Position numbers and translations under genes: made by a program. From NCBI GenBank assembly GCA_030159075.1, contig BROG01000002.1, positions 5,538,001 to 5,602,000 of the forward strand: DNA of 64,000 bases. The letters are read 5' to 3'. Below are positions 24,801-37,137 of the stretch, piece by piece. This DNA comes from Atrina japonica. Lineage: Eukaryota > Mollusca > Bivalvia > Pterioida > Pinnidae. Numbering within the stretch: position 1 is the first letter of the stretch; every line of letters starts with the position of its first letter. The notes under the pieces were generated by a model. It was not told where the DNA came from, made no database searches, and was given only the letters and a program-made list of their open reading frames with translations.

Positions 24801-26125
24801 TGTATATATGTATGTATTTATGTGTTTCTGTGAATGTAATGTATGTGTTTCTTTGTATGTATGTGTTTCTATGTATGTAAAGTATGTTTCTGTTTGTAAT
24901 ATATATGCTTCTGTGTATGTAATGTATGTGTATCTGTTTATGTAATCTATGTGTTGTATGTGTTTCTGTGTATGTAATATATATGTTTCTGTCTATGTAA
25001 TGTATGTTTCTGTCTATGTAATGACGAATGTATGTTTCTCTATATGTAATATACATGTATGTGTTTCTGTGTATGTATGTTTGTGTTTCTGTCTATGTAA
25101 TGTATGTGTTTCTGTCTACATAATGACTAATGTATGTTTCTCTATATGTAATATACATGTATGTGTTTCTGTGTATGTAATGTATATGTTTCTGTGTATG
25201 TAATGTATGTGTATCTGTTTATGTAATGTATGTGTATGTATGTGTTTCTGTGTATGTAATATATGTTTTTCTGTGTACATAATGTATGTGTTTCTGTGTA
25301 TGTAATGTATGTGTTTCTGTGTATGTATGTTTGTGTTTCTGTCTATGTAATGTATGTGTTTCTGTGTATGTAATGTATGTGTTTCTGTGTATGTATGCAT
25401 TTCTTTGTAAGTAATGTATGTGTTTCTTTATATGTATGTGTTTCTGTGTATGTAATGTATGTGTTTCTTTGTATGTATGTATGTATGTATTTATGTGTTT
25501 CTGTGAATGTAATGTATGTGTTTCTTTGTATGTAAAGTATGTTTCTGTTTGTAATATATATGCTTCTGTGTATGTAATGTATGTGTATCTGTTTATGTAA
25601 TGTATGTGTATGTATGTGTTTCTGTGTATGTAATATGTTTTTCTGTCTATGTAATGTATGTGTTTCTGTCTATGTAATGACTAATGTATGTTTCTCTGTA
25701 TGTAATATACATGTATGTGCTTCTGTGTATGTATGTTTGTGTTTCTGTCTATGTAATGTATGTGTTTCTGTGTGTGTAATGTATGTATTTCTGTGTATGT
25801 ATGTGTTTCTATCTACATAATGTATGTGTTTCTGTCTATGTATTGTATGTGTTTCCTTGTATGTATGTTTATGTGTATGTATGTGGTTCTTTGTATGTAA
25901 TGTATGTGTTTCTGTGTATGTAATGTATGTGTTTCTGTTTATGTAATATATGTGTTTCTGTTTATGTAATGTATGTGTTTCTGTGTATGTAATGTATGTG
26001 TTTCTGTGTATGTAATGTATGTGTTTCTGTGTGTGTAATGTATGTGTTTCTGTGTATGTAATATATTTGTTTCTGTGTATGTAATGTATGTGTTTCTGTG
26101 TACATGTATGTATGTCTATGTATTT
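24505..26125. repeat. 1.6-kb TGTATG-rich minisatellite
   Basis: The unit is roughly 23 bp, tgtatgtaatgtatgtgttt ctg, interspersed with (TGTA)n. A block starting tatgcatttctttgtaagt at about 24669 recurs at about 25391, about 722 bp away, so a large internal duplication is present. Open frames on both strands are period artefacts. Confidence 0.95.
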
Positions 26126-26430
26126 ACGTGTATCTGTGTATATCAGTAGTTATTACTATAGTAAGTGTGATTTGGTTGACAAAGCATTATATCACATAGA
26201 TATAACAACAGCAGTAGGAATTTGTATTCTTAAACTTTAAATTAAGGTGCACTCTGGAAGCCTATCATATTAACATGTAATCACTATTGAATTACTGATA
26301 GTGGCAAATGTGGGATACCATACAATTGATCGCTGTTACAGGAAATTCCGACAGTTGTCACAGATCTGAGGAATAAATAGGATGAAAGAATTGGTGGAAA
26401 ACTTTTATATGTGTGCAGTGGTTTTGCAGT
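26126..26430. other. Unique non-coding sequence upstream of the candidate exon
   Basis: No repeat or ORF of note. If 26508-26593 is a first exon, a promoter would lie here; I see no convincing TATA box. Confidence 0.4.
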
Positions 26431-26507
26431 CGTAAATTCATAGAATTCCATTTAATGCACTGTTTCTTTTCTGTAAAAATGAATTTATATTCATACTTGA
26501 CAACAGA

Positions 26508-26593
26508 ATGAATAATATCCTTGCAAGTTTTCATGGTCCGATGGACCATTTCATGGATCACGAAACTGACAGTCTCGTCCTGTCACCGTGCAG
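26508..26593 (+). CDS. Candidate alternative N-terminal or cassette exon of LNX
   Basis: The frame opens ATG and reads MNNILASFHGPMDHFMDHET, DSLVLSPC, ending two bases into a codon at the strong donor gtgcag|gtaaga. Its outgoing phase exactly fits exon a at 37045 (joined Arg-Leu-Leu-Asp). The stretch looks richer in G+C than its surroundings. Either it is a first exon (in-frame TAA at 26433-26435 upstream), or, with the acceptor acaacag at 26500-26506, an 87-nt phase-symmetric cassette. Vertebrate LNX1 has a RING-less isoform from an alternative first exon, so this is plausible. I recognise no homology in the peptide, and a phase match occurs by chance one time in three. Confidence 0.3.
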
Positions 26594-27233
26594 GTAAGAT
26601 AATTGCAATTCTTATTAAGATGTTCTCAGATTTTGTTAAAAGTAGGACACTGTTGCCATTTTGTGCCAAAATTAAATGAATAATCTGAATTCCTTTTTTT
26701 CTGTCTTCAAATATAAAAAATATATCCATTTTGTCTCACTTGATGTTTGTTTTAGTTTCTGTGGAACTAAAAGAAAAAAAAAAGAATAATGGAAACATTC
26801 AAATAAAAAGATGGGAATAATGGAAAATATGAGAAAAAAAGATTATTGATTTAGAGTAAAAAGAGAATTCTGGCTACGAAGAACTATTACATTCAGATAT
26901 TAAATATATACTATCTGAATTTTGATAAGAATATGAAAGTTTGCTAAAATTGTCATTAATTGTGGTCTAAATATGTGTCAACATTTAAATGAAACATGGG
27001 AATTTACTGATGAATTAAGCTACATTTAGCTGAAGTGATTTCCAAAAAAAGTATTTAACAATATAAAGTTTTTGGTTAAGAGAATATAAAACCATAATGA
27101 ATTATCATGCGCATATTGACCAACACATTAATTTTCAGATCTTGATCTATTCATGATATTATTTTTTTGGAAAAACATCTGATTACTGATATGATGTGTG
27201 TCAAAACTGTTAATTGTATATAGTTACTGAAGA

Positions 27234-27399
27234 TACAGTGAAACCTGTCTTGACAGACCACCTGTCTCTTGAGACCATATTTTAAAAATTACCTAGTTAA
27301 AAATTCTTTTAGATAAAACTTCTCTTCAGAGACCACCTGTCCTGAGAGACCACATTTTAGTGGCAGAAGGGTGGTCCTTCAAGACAGATTCCACTGTTA
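27234..27399. mobile_element. TACAGT-type MITE, gagaccacctgt variant
   Basis: Left end tacagtgaaacctgtcttg and right end caagacagattccactgtta. The interior phrases agagaccacctgtcctgaga and tggtccttcaagacag are shared with 40783-40968 and 53061-53242. Confidence 0.8.
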
Positions 27400-27582
27400 T
27401 AATAATTAATATAAGTCCATTTTTGGATCTGTGTTGTGATTGGTTCATTTTGTAGATCTTACATTTTGTATTATATTTTATTACTCTGTGTCACACATAA
27501 GTTCAAAAAGTTTAAAGCTGCAAAATATGTCCATCTAAAAAGTATTTGCATGTGCAATCATACCGAGTATACAGAGTTTAAT

Positions 27583-27675
27583 ATGCCAATGCAATACGTA
27601 ATACCATATTGCACTGCAGTTGGATACAGAAATTCTACTGGAACTACTTTTCTAAACGGAATTCCATTCATCTAA
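27583..27675 (+). pseudogene. Possible decayed THAP-like zinc finger fragment
   Basis: The frame reads MPMQYVIPYCTAVGYRNSTG then TTFLNGIPFI and stop. The C-x-A-x-G-[C]-x-N ... F ... P-F pattern resembles the start of a THAP domain, but the second zinc Cys would be the Tyr in GYRN and no downstream C-x2-H was seen. THAP domains occur in P-element-like transposases. The call rests on this short pattern only. Confidence 0.18.
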
Positions 27676-27769
27676 AATATTTGATGATGTTATTAAAAGA
27701 GGAATGGATATAATTTGTGTACAGAATTGAATAAATTAGGGATATGTAATCAAATGTTTCTATCTGTAT

Positions 27770-27905
27770 TGTCAGACTGCATGACATCATTATTGTGGAA
27801 GGACTCAAAGAGAGCTAGCTATGCCCTTGTTGAATCCTTCCAATATAATGATATCTTGTAGTCTGATGATATGGATAGAAATATGTGTTTAGTTTTGTCT
27901 CTATG
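27770..27905. repeat. Dispersed repeat also present at 56703-56835
   Basis: Shared order: cagactgca, ctatgc(cc/tc)t(t)gttgaatcc or ccttgaatcc, tccaatataatgat or tccaatgatac, gatagaaata or gtagaaacata, then gtgtttag or gtagttgtgtctatg. Confidence 0.45.
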
Positions 27906-28369
27906 TTCCAGTCAAGTGCTTCCCAGGGGTATATTCAAAATTACAAATGTACAACTTTGCACACCGGTACCTTGAAATATTAACAACATTCTGTCCAATC
28001 AAAATAAAGCTTTTGTTTTGCATTTGGCATTGAAAAATCAGCCAACATCTAGTCATGGCTGTTAATAGAGCTTGTTACTACTTTAATCTTTCATCAATTA
28101 CAGTGAAGTGAACATTTTAATTGTATGTCATTATTTTAAAAATTTCACTTAATACAATACCGTAAATGTATAAATGACTTCCTCCCTCGCGGTGCATACA
28201 ATATGAATATCACCTTCTCTGGAAAATGCAGTACCCAATGGGCACAGAATTTACTTAGCTGTTGCTTTTGCTTTAAAATACATGAAAACTGTTGACAAAT
28301 TCATGTTTGCTACATGTAGGTCCACTAATTTTATGCCCCTTTGATTGGTGATTCTTGTGCATATAGTTT

Positions 28370-28430
28370 TGGTCTGTCTGTGTGTCCTTTTGTCTGTCTG
28401 TATGTTTGTCTGTCTGTCTGTCTGTCTGAA
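28370..28430. repeat. (CTGT)n microsatellite
   Basis: Interrupted gtctgtctgtctg run. Confidence 0.9.
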
Positions 28431-29074
28431 AAATCTTAAACCCTAACCATAACTTTGAAATACAGTATAACTTTGATGAGTCAAACTTCAATGGGTCAAA
28501 TTTTTCCGTGTTTTGAACTATTGATAAAGTCCGTAATAATTCTGTTATTTAATGCTTCTTATAAACTTTTTATAATTCGAACTTTTATGATTCAAATTTC
28601 TTAATGTTTTTATATAAATTTTGAGGCCTATTTCTTTAAAAAAAAATGAAATTCCTACATATATTTCGAAGTCAAAATTTACATATGTATGAAATAGCCC
28701 CATGATAATCATGATAATTCTTCTCCTTCTCATAAACATTCCAAGTTTTAATTTCATTAAAAATAAGTTAAATGTAACACTAAATATTAATTACAATGGC
28801 AGTATATGTCTTTAATGGTTTCGATTAGCAGTCATTATACTCATATACAACTTAGAAAAACCTCTGAAACTAAAAAACATACTGTTCTCAGTTACCATCC
28901 ATGAGTCGAAGTCCTGATGTTTCAAACTTTTCTAAGTGGTCCCGTGAATTTTGACTCAACGACAAACACATTCTCTTATTTTCATCATATTTCTTTCTAT
29001 ATAATATCGTCGGTACACCACTAATATATTATCTTTATCATAACATAAGCACAGGTTCCTTTTCTTCTATTTTT

Positions 29075-29120
29075 GAGAAAGCTTGCCAATTTACTTGTGG
29101 AAGGCTGGTGGACTTTTTCC
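29075..29120 (+). mobile_element. SINE-A fragment
   Basis: gagaaagcttgccaatttac then ttgtggaaggctggtgg matches the SINE-A body; the rest is replaced by the CT microsatellite. Confidence 0.6.
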
Positions 29121-29134
29121 TTTCTCCCCTTCCA

Positions 29135-29172
29135 CTCTCTCTGTCTCTTCTCTGTCTGTCTGTCTGTCTGTC

Positions 29173-29268
<96 letters not shown>

Positions 29269-29273
29269 TCTGT
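29135..29273. repeat. (CT)n/(CTGT)n microsatellite
   Basis: Runs of tctctctctc and ctgtctgtctgt. Ser/Leu open frames in three phases come from it. Confidence 0.97.
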
Positions 29274-29924
29274 GTGAACATGTTAATGTCTAAAGACAAA
29301 TACATTGTACTTTTTACAGAATGGTCTTTATCTCTTTCACTTTGTCTGAATCTGTGTAATTCTGTATGTAATCTGTCAATTTTTGTGACTTTATCTTTTG
29401 GTTTATTTGTTTATTGATGTGTTGATAGATTTTCCCTTTACCACTACTTATATCTATATTTTATCGACCACTAACTTCACTGTTCTGTAACCACTTGAGC
29501 TTGATGTAATTAACATCTTTTTCACCTGTGTAACATACGTAATTAAGTCCTTAATCAAAGCTAAACATTTGCATAAATCAACATATTTTATGTATGAGAA
29601 TTGCCTTTAGGTTTAACTCCTCATCTCTATTAAGTGATGGACATGAATTGTTATTTAGGATAACAGCAGATTACAACCAACTAACAAAATATCATAGCCC
29701 TGTTATCAAGGATAACAGTAAATTACATTTCTGACTTTAGCTATTATCAGTGGTAACCAGGAATAATTAATTCTTGTTCATTTTTACAGCAGATGAGTGA
29801 ACAATTTCAAACATATGTCAGAGTTAGATTTTATAAGTGATAACAAAGTATAGGTCTTGGTGTCAGCTGTTACAAATCATAACAATAGATACAGGTGTGT
29901 TGTAAGCTGTTATCAGTGGTTACA

Positions 29925-31012
29925 ATAAATCAGAATTTGTAGTAAGCTGTTATTAGTATTTATCAGGGTTCTGATACCAATTGTTATCAGTGGTTACAAT
30001 AGATCAGGGTTCTGATGTAAGCTGTTATTAGTAATTACAAAGATAGGGTTCTGGTATCAGCTGTTGTTAATTGTTATAATAGATCAGGGTTCTGGTATCA
30101 GCTGTTATCAGTGGTTACAATAGATCAGGGTTTGTAATAAGCTGTCATTAGTGGTTACAGTAGATCAGGGTTCTGGTATCAGCTGTTATCAGTGGTTACA
30201 ATAGATCAGGGTTTGTAATAAGCTGTCATTAGTGGTTACAGTAGATCAGGGTTCTGGTATCAGCTGGTATCAGTGGTAACAATATCAGGATTCTGGTATC
30301 AGCTGGTATCAGTGGTAACAATAGGTCAGGGTTCTGGTGTCAGTTGTTTAAAGTGGTTACAATAGATTAGAACTCTGATATCAGCAATTATTAGTGGTTA
30401 CAATAGATAAGGATTCTGGTAACAGCTGTTAATAGGGGTTACAATAGATCAGGGTTCTGCCATTAACAGTTATTAGTGGTTACAAAAGATTAGGGTTATG
30501 GTATCAGCTTTTATCAATGGTTATAATAGTTCAGAGTTCTGGTGTCAGTTGTTATTAGTGGTTACAATAGATCAGGGTTCTGGTATCACCTGTTTTAGAT
30601 GGTTACAATAGATTAGGGTTATGCTATCCACTGTTATTAGTGGTAACAATAGGTCAGGGTTCTGGTATCAGCTATTATCAGTGGTTACAATAGATCAGGG
30701 TTCTTGTTTTAGTGGTTACAGTAGATTAGGGTTTTGATATCAGCTACATGTATTATCAGTAGTTACAATAGATCAAAATTCTGGAATGAGCTGTTATCAG
30801 TGGTTACAACAGATCAGGGTTCTGTTATCATCAGTATTTATAATAGATCAGGGTTGTTGTATTAGCTGTTATCAGTGGTTACAATAGATCAGGGTTCTGT
30901 TATGAGCTGTTATCAGTGGTGACAATAGATTAGGGATGTAATAGGCTGTTATTAGTGGTCACAATTGATCAGGATTTTGGTATCAGCTGTTATTAGTGAT
31001 AAAAATAACAAT
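29925..31012. repeat. 41-bp minisatellite, degenerate
   Basis: The unit is about atcagtggttacaatagatc followed by agggttctggtatcagctgtt, about 25 copies with many indels. Earlier, more decayed units reach back to about 29650. Confidence 0.9.
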
Positions 31013-31264
31013 ATATTATTGGTTACAGTGGATCAGCCACATATTAAAGTAGCTGTTATCAGTTAGCAGGAAGAGCTTCAGGTTATCATGATTAGGTACA
31101 CTTGGATTCAGAATTACAAGCCAGCAACCTGTTATATCAAGATGTCACAAGTTCAGTGCCATAAGTCTGTAGTAAATTTACCTTCTTGAGACATTGGACT
31201 GTTTTGTCAACCCTACCTTTACTCAGGTCTTGAGGCATATTCACACAAATAAGTGTCAAATAAC

Positions 31265-31438
31265 ATATAGATAACGACCTCCTTAGGGATTCAATAAAAC
31301 CAGTCTTTATAGGGAGGTGGTCTTTATATATAGGTAGATTTGTACACAGATGGTACTGTTGGGGACAGCAAAAAATGATCTTGGTGACCAGATGGTCCAT
31401 TATACACAGGTGGTCACTAAAGCAGGTTTTGCTGCAGT
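31265..31438. mobile_element. TACAGT-type MITE, right end clear
   Basis: Contains tctttatagggaggtggtct and ends aagcaggttttgctgca. The left terminal repeat is unclear. Confidence 0.65.
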
Positions 31439-31439
31439 T

Positions 31440-32170
31440 TACGGATACCTATATCTGCTACTTTTACAAAGATAAATTAGGACACTTACCGCTTTACCTC
31501 AGGTCTTCACACTGCCTCTGGGTAGTCACAAGTAACATATCACACATTCTAATTCTTACCAAAATTGTCGCAAGCCCTAAGACTATGTCTTAGACTAGTA
31601 GCTCCCTTAAAATGGGACCCTTACGGCTTATTCTTAAATTATAGATAAGAAACCAGTTCAATGGAATGTTGCTGACCCCTTAAAAGTTACGACATATAAT
31701 GAAAGAAAGAAGTTCATGAGTACTTATGTTCAAGTATCATGCGTCATGTCCATAATCATTTTCTCCATCTGAAGATACCACTGTCCATACATCAACCATA
31801 TCTCTGCCAGCACATTTCTCTCAAGGGAGACAACTTATGTTTTGCAGTGTCAATTAATCATTGAACAATAGTTATCAGTGCTATCGAACTATAATAGACA
31901 AGGGGCACTTTCATTCCATTGGGAAATTAAGCCTAACATTATCCACTGTCTTGTCAGCTTTTCCGAAGCTTAATAAATCTGCAGAATTTATTAAAACAAT
32001 TCATTTTCTGTAATAGTCTAAAAAGTAAAGATCTAAGTTTAGGTGCAGTTAGTTTATGAATGCATAGAGGAATGCTTGCAAGTTTGTGTGATTGTAATGT
32101 AAAGGAATAATGTTTGGGCACATGATTTTGTATCGTTAGGCCAACTGATTTATGTTCCCAATTTTGTTAT
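31440..32170. other. Non-repetitive stretch, no gene seen
   Basis: Unique-looking AT-rich DNA without a convincing exon or repeat. Confidence 0.4.
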
Positions 32171-32179
32171 ATACCTATT

Positions 32180-34595
32180 AGAATCATATTAATTCTACCC
32201 AGGAACTGTTCCCTACCACACAGTATAAACCAATATCTTCCTCAGAATCTGACTAATTCTACCAGGAACTGTTTACTACCACACAATATAAACCAATATC
32301 TTCCACAGAATCTGACTAATTCTACCCAGGAACCGTTTACCATCACACAATATAAACCAATATCTTCCTCAGAATCTGACAAATTTTACCCAAGAACCAT
32401 TTACTACCACACAATATAAACAGTATCATCCTCAGAATCTGACTGTTTCTACCCAGGAACTGTTTACTACCACACAATATAAACAGTATCATCCTCAGAA
32501 TCTGACTAATTCTACCCAGGAACTGTTTGCTACCACATATTATAAACCAATATCTTTTTCAGAATCTGACTAATTCTACCCAAGAACCATTTACTACCAC
32601 ATAATATAAACAGTATCATCCTCAGAATCTGACTGTTTCTACCCAGGAACTGTTTACTACCACACAATATAAACCAATATCTTCAGAATATGACTAATTC
32701 TACCCAGGAACTGTTTTCTACCACATAATATAAACCAATATCTTCTTCAGAATCTGACTAATTCTACCCAGGAACCATTTACTACCACACAATATAAACA
32801 GTATCATCCTCAGAATATGACTAATTCTACCCAGGAACTGTTTTCTACCACATAATATAAACCAATATCTTCCACAGAATCAGACTAATTCTACCCAGAA
32901 ACTATTTACTACCACACAATATAAACCAAAATCTTTCTCAGAATCTGACTAATTCTACGCAGGAACTGTTTTCTACCACACAATATAAACCAATATCTTC
33001 CTCAGAATCTGACTAATTCTACCCAGGAACTGTTTACAATCACGCAATATAAACCAATATCTTCCTCAGAATCTGACTAATTCTACCCAGAAACTGTTTA
33101 CTACCACACAATAAAAACCAATATCGTCCTCAGAATCTGACTAATTCTACCTAAGAACAGTTTACTACCACACAATATAAACCAATATATTCCTCAGAAT
33201 CTGACTAATTCTACCCAGGAACTGTTTACTATCACACAATATAAACCAATATCTTCCTCAGAATCTGACTAATTCTACCGAAGAACCATTTACTACCACA
33301 CAATATAAACAGTATCATCCTCAGTATCTGACTGTTTCTACCCAGGAACCTTTTACTACCACACAATATAAACCAATATCTTCCTCAGAATCTGACTAAT
33401 TCTACCCAGGAACTGTTTTCTACCACATAATATAAACCAATATCTTCCTCAGAATCTGACTAATTCTACCCAGGAACCATTTACTACCACACAATATAAA
33501 CAGTATCATCCTCAGAATCTGACTTATTCTACCCAGAAACTATTTACTACCACACAATATAAACCAATATCTTCCTCAGAATCTGACTAATTCTAACCAG
33601 GAACTGTTTTCTACCACACAATATATTAACCAATATCTTCCTCAGAATCTGACTAATTCTACCCAGGAACTGTTTTCTACCACATAATATAAACCAATAT
33701 CTTCCTCAGAATCTGACTAATTCTACCCAGAAACTATTTACTACCACACAATATAAACCAATATCTTCCTCAGAATCTGACTAATTCTACCCAGGAACTG
33801 TTTTCTACCACATAATATAAACCAATATCTTCCTCAGAATCTGACTAATTCTACCCAGGAACTGTTTTCTACCACATAATATAAACCAATATCTTCCTCA
33901 GAATCTGACTAATTTTACCCAGGAACCATTTACTACCACACAATATAAACAGTATCATCCTCAGAATCTGACTAATTCTACCCAGGAACTGTTTACTATC
34001 ACACAATATAAACCAATATCTTCCTCAGAATTTGACTAATTCTACCCAAGAACCATTTACTACCACACAATATAAACAGTATCATCCTCAGAATCTGACT
34101 GTTTCTACCCAGGAATCGTTTACTACCACACAATATAAACCAATATCTTCAGAATCTGACTAATTCTACCCAGGAACTGTTTTCTACCACATTATATAAA
34201 CCAATATCTTCCTCAGAATCTGACTTATTCTACCCAGGAACCATTTACTACCACACAATATAAACAGTATCATCCTCAGAATCTGACGGTTTCTACCCAG
34301 GAACCATTTACTACCACACAATATATACTAATATCTTCCTCAGAATCTGACTAATTCTACCCAGGAACTGTTTTTTACCACACAATATAAACCAATATCT
34401 TCCTCAGAATCTGACTAATTCTACCCAGGAACTGTTTTTTACCACACAATATAAACTAATATCATCCTCAGAATCTGACTAATTCTACCCAGGAACTGTT
34501 TTTTACCACACTATATAAACCAATATCTTCCTCAGAATCTGACTAATTCTACCCAGGAACTGTTTTCTACCACACAATATAAACCAATATCTTTA
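32180..34595. repeat. 64-bp satellite-like array, 2.4 kb, two unit types
   Basis: The unit is about cagaatctgactaattctac, ccaggaactgtttactacca, cacaatataaaccaatatct tcct. A second type has accatttactaccacac and ends aaacagtatcatcct. About 38 units are well conserved, with the two types intermixed in short runs. Confidence 0.95.
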
Positions 34596-34599
34596 TGAT

Positions 34600-35540
34600 A
34601 CTTTATCTGTATCCTTTATTAGTTTGTAAAACGACAGGGCAGACATTTACTGCCAAATAAGAGTAGAACTGCGGCTTCCAATGTTCAGATGTTATTGAAG
34701 AAGAAAATTTGTTACACATGAACGGATAGTAAATCTGACAATATTCATTTGATGAATACAGAATTTAAACCGGTGTGATCATAATTACGACAATAATTCA
34801 GAGAATGACACATCTGTAAGCTAATTAATGAAGATTGATGTATCCGAAACTGAATTAATAGCCATATTGATTAGTAACTAAATTTGTTGTTCATTTCATT
34901 GAATCTTCTCCTTTCTTTAGACTAACTAGATGCCAACTATCTTGCTGTGACCTTAATATTATTAATTCCATCTGATATTAAATCGGAACTTATGGACATC
35001 CAAAAGTGATAATGAAATTGTGACTGAATATAATTGTATTTACAATGATGATCTTAGGATAAATCTTACAGATGTCAACAAGTAAATAAGGCGACACAAC
35101 AAAGTTGCATGAGAAAAGTTACTAAATGTTGACAATGTTATAAATCATTCTATTTCAAACACTCAAACTGACAACCGTAGTTTAAAATGTTGCCTCCGAT
35201 AGTCTTAAAATGTTTCTTTTTCAATGCATAAGAGATATAGATGTGTTATGATCTGTTTCTTTGCAAAGTACATCTACGACTGGTGTAGATGTTGATCCAT
35301 TAAGAACATTTCAATCATTACTCAGTACATTCTATACTCCACGACTGTATACGTAAGGGATTAATTCGCAGATAGTTTTTTACCTTTGCATGATCAGTTT
35401 CAGGATGTGATCTTGAATTCCCCTTCAGCACATACGTCCTTTGGTAATATACATCAATTTTCGTCACAGGTCATCACATAAATGTTTTGTTTTCTCAATA
35501 TCTTCATCAATCTTTAATAGTACATTTAGTTAGCTTTTAC
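34600..35540. other. Unique non-coding sequence, no gene seen
   Basis: No repeat or exon I can support. Confidence 0.4.
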
Positions 35541-35543
35541 TGT

Positions 35544-35718
35544 TACAGTGAAATTTATGTATAATGGCCTTTTAGGGACACAAGAAAACTAGTCTGTATA
35601 GGGAGGAGGTCTTTATATAGAGGTTGATTTGTACACAAATGGTACTATTGAGGACAGCAAAAAAATAGTCTTTGTGACCATATATATATAGGTGGTAGCT
35701 AAAGCAGGTTTTACTGTA
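35544..35718. mobile_element. TACAGT-type MITE copy
   Basis: Ends tacagtgaaatttatg and agcaggttttactgta. The interior is like 31265-31438 (tttgtacacaaatggtacta). Confidence 0.78.
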
Positions 35719-35847
35719 TATACATTGTACATGTATCTTCAGTTTGGGTTCTTTCATGCTTCCATTAGTGAGATCATTTAATCCTAACATTATACAGAAC
35801 AACCAGATGTATATCAGCCACTGCTTTTATATGTCAAATACAAGTAC

Positions 35848-35985
35848 ATTGGAACCTCGCCTAAAGACCATCTGGCTTAGGAGACCACCTCGCATTTACA
35901 TGTAAGACCACAAATGTTCAGTCTCTTGACTTTGAGTGGGTCAGTGGGTCAGTTAGGTGATCTTAATAGTGAGGTTCCTCTATAC
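35848..35985. mobile_element. TACAGT-like MITE remnant
   Basis: tacattggaacctcgcctaa at the left and agtgaggttcctctata at the right, with taggagaccacctcgc inside. Confidence 0.5.
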
Positions 35986-36044
35986 ATATATTTTATTGAT
36001 ATCATAGAATATGGTTTGTTTGTGTTTGGTCTATTGTCCATGTT

Positions 36045-36315
36045 TGTGTCACAAAGTTTTCCAGTTTACTTGCAGAAGGCCGGTCACAGGTCCCTTCCGG
36101 GCTACACTGTAATACAAGGGCTTGAGGTGTTGAGCCTTTGAAGTCAAAGTGTACCGTATACTACCATAAAAATCAGTAAGTATAGGGTCCACTTTGACTT
36201 CAAAGGTAAAATGCCTCAAGCCCCTCAGTGCAGTGTAAGCAGGTTCTTTCCTCCACCATTAAAAACTGGCCACCACCATATAACTGAAAAATTGCTGTGT
36301 GTCGTAAAACGCAAT
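36045..36315 (+). mobile_element. SINE-A copy interrupted by a hairpin element
   Basis: Body (gttttccagtttacttgcag) and tail (ccaccaccatataactgaaa, then aattgctgtgtgtcgtaaaa) flank the insertion at 36117-36224. The tRNA head is missing. Confidence 0.78.
36117..36224. mobile_element. 108-bp hairpin MITE inside a SINE
   Basis: The arms 36117-36155 and 36186-36224 (39 bp each) are reverse complements with a few mismatches; the shared core is cctttgaagtcaaagtg. The loop is about 30 bp. Its position splits a SINE-A. Confidence 0.75.
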
Positions 36316-37044
36316 TCAAATGAATATATCAATTCTGTGTAACAGTGTATATACATGTACATGTATATTCATATACATACAATCGTAATTAAGAATTCAT
36401 TCATCTATTTACATGATTTACACAGATAGTACCGATAGATGATTGTTATACACCCGGTGTAAGGAGGGTCACATTATGGTGTACCTTTTGTCCGTCCATT
36501 CATCTGTCCATCTGATTGTCGGTCTACTAGTTAACTTTCCTTGTTATTACTTCAACACTTTCATTTCTTTATTTTGATGAGACGTGGCCCAAAGATTCAT
36601 TACCAGTGTACTTTGGATTTATCCAATAATGGCCTATGTTGGACTAAAACGTGGATATTTTGTGCAAATTTGGCATAATTATCATCTTAGAGACACTGCA
36701 TTAATTCACACATTTAATGATTGACTTTGAGCCATTGTATTAAAACTTAAGGTCATGGTAATTTGTCAGAGCCCTACTTAATAGTTTCTCTTATAATAAA
36801 CTCCTGGGGTAAAAAAGCACAGACTACAATATATTTTTTCATACCACTAGCAACTATAACACCTTTTAGCTAAAAGAAATATGATGAAAATTAATGATGG
36901 ACATATCTTGTATTATTTGTGGTAATCTTGTTCAAGTATTTATCATTTTAGTTCTTGTTATATGACATCTCTAGAAGACCTAGATTTGACGCTTTCCTAC
37001 AGATGTACTTGAACATATTGAAATATCCCTTTTTGTCTTTCCAG

Positions 37045-37137
37045 GTTGTTAGACAAATTACTGGTTGTGTGTCCAAATGTAGATTACTGTGAGGAAGTTT
37101 TACCTAGATGTGACCTTGAAGCTCATCTTCTTCACAG
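37045..37137 (+). CDS. LNX: LNX exon a: first zinc finger after the RING
   Basis: The acceptor tctttccag and donor cacag|gtaagt are both strong. The exon starts with one base that completes a codon and ends with two (Arg split). It encodes LLDKLLVVCPNVDYCEEVLP followed by RCDLEAHLLH. Cys9, Cys15, His27 and Cys32 form a C-x5-C-x11-H-x4-C finger, with Cys32 in the next exon. Vertebrate LNX has a closely matching stretch (NKLLVTCPF...CDLEHH) directly after its RING. Incoming phase requires an upstream coding exon. Confidence 0.9.

Noticed and set aside
24537..25820. Several frames on both strands from TGTATG repeats
   Set aside because: Simple repeat artefacts.
32180..34595. CRISPR-like regular repeat spacing
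   Set aside because: No unique spacers; adjacent 64-bp units are contiguous tandem copies in an animal genome.
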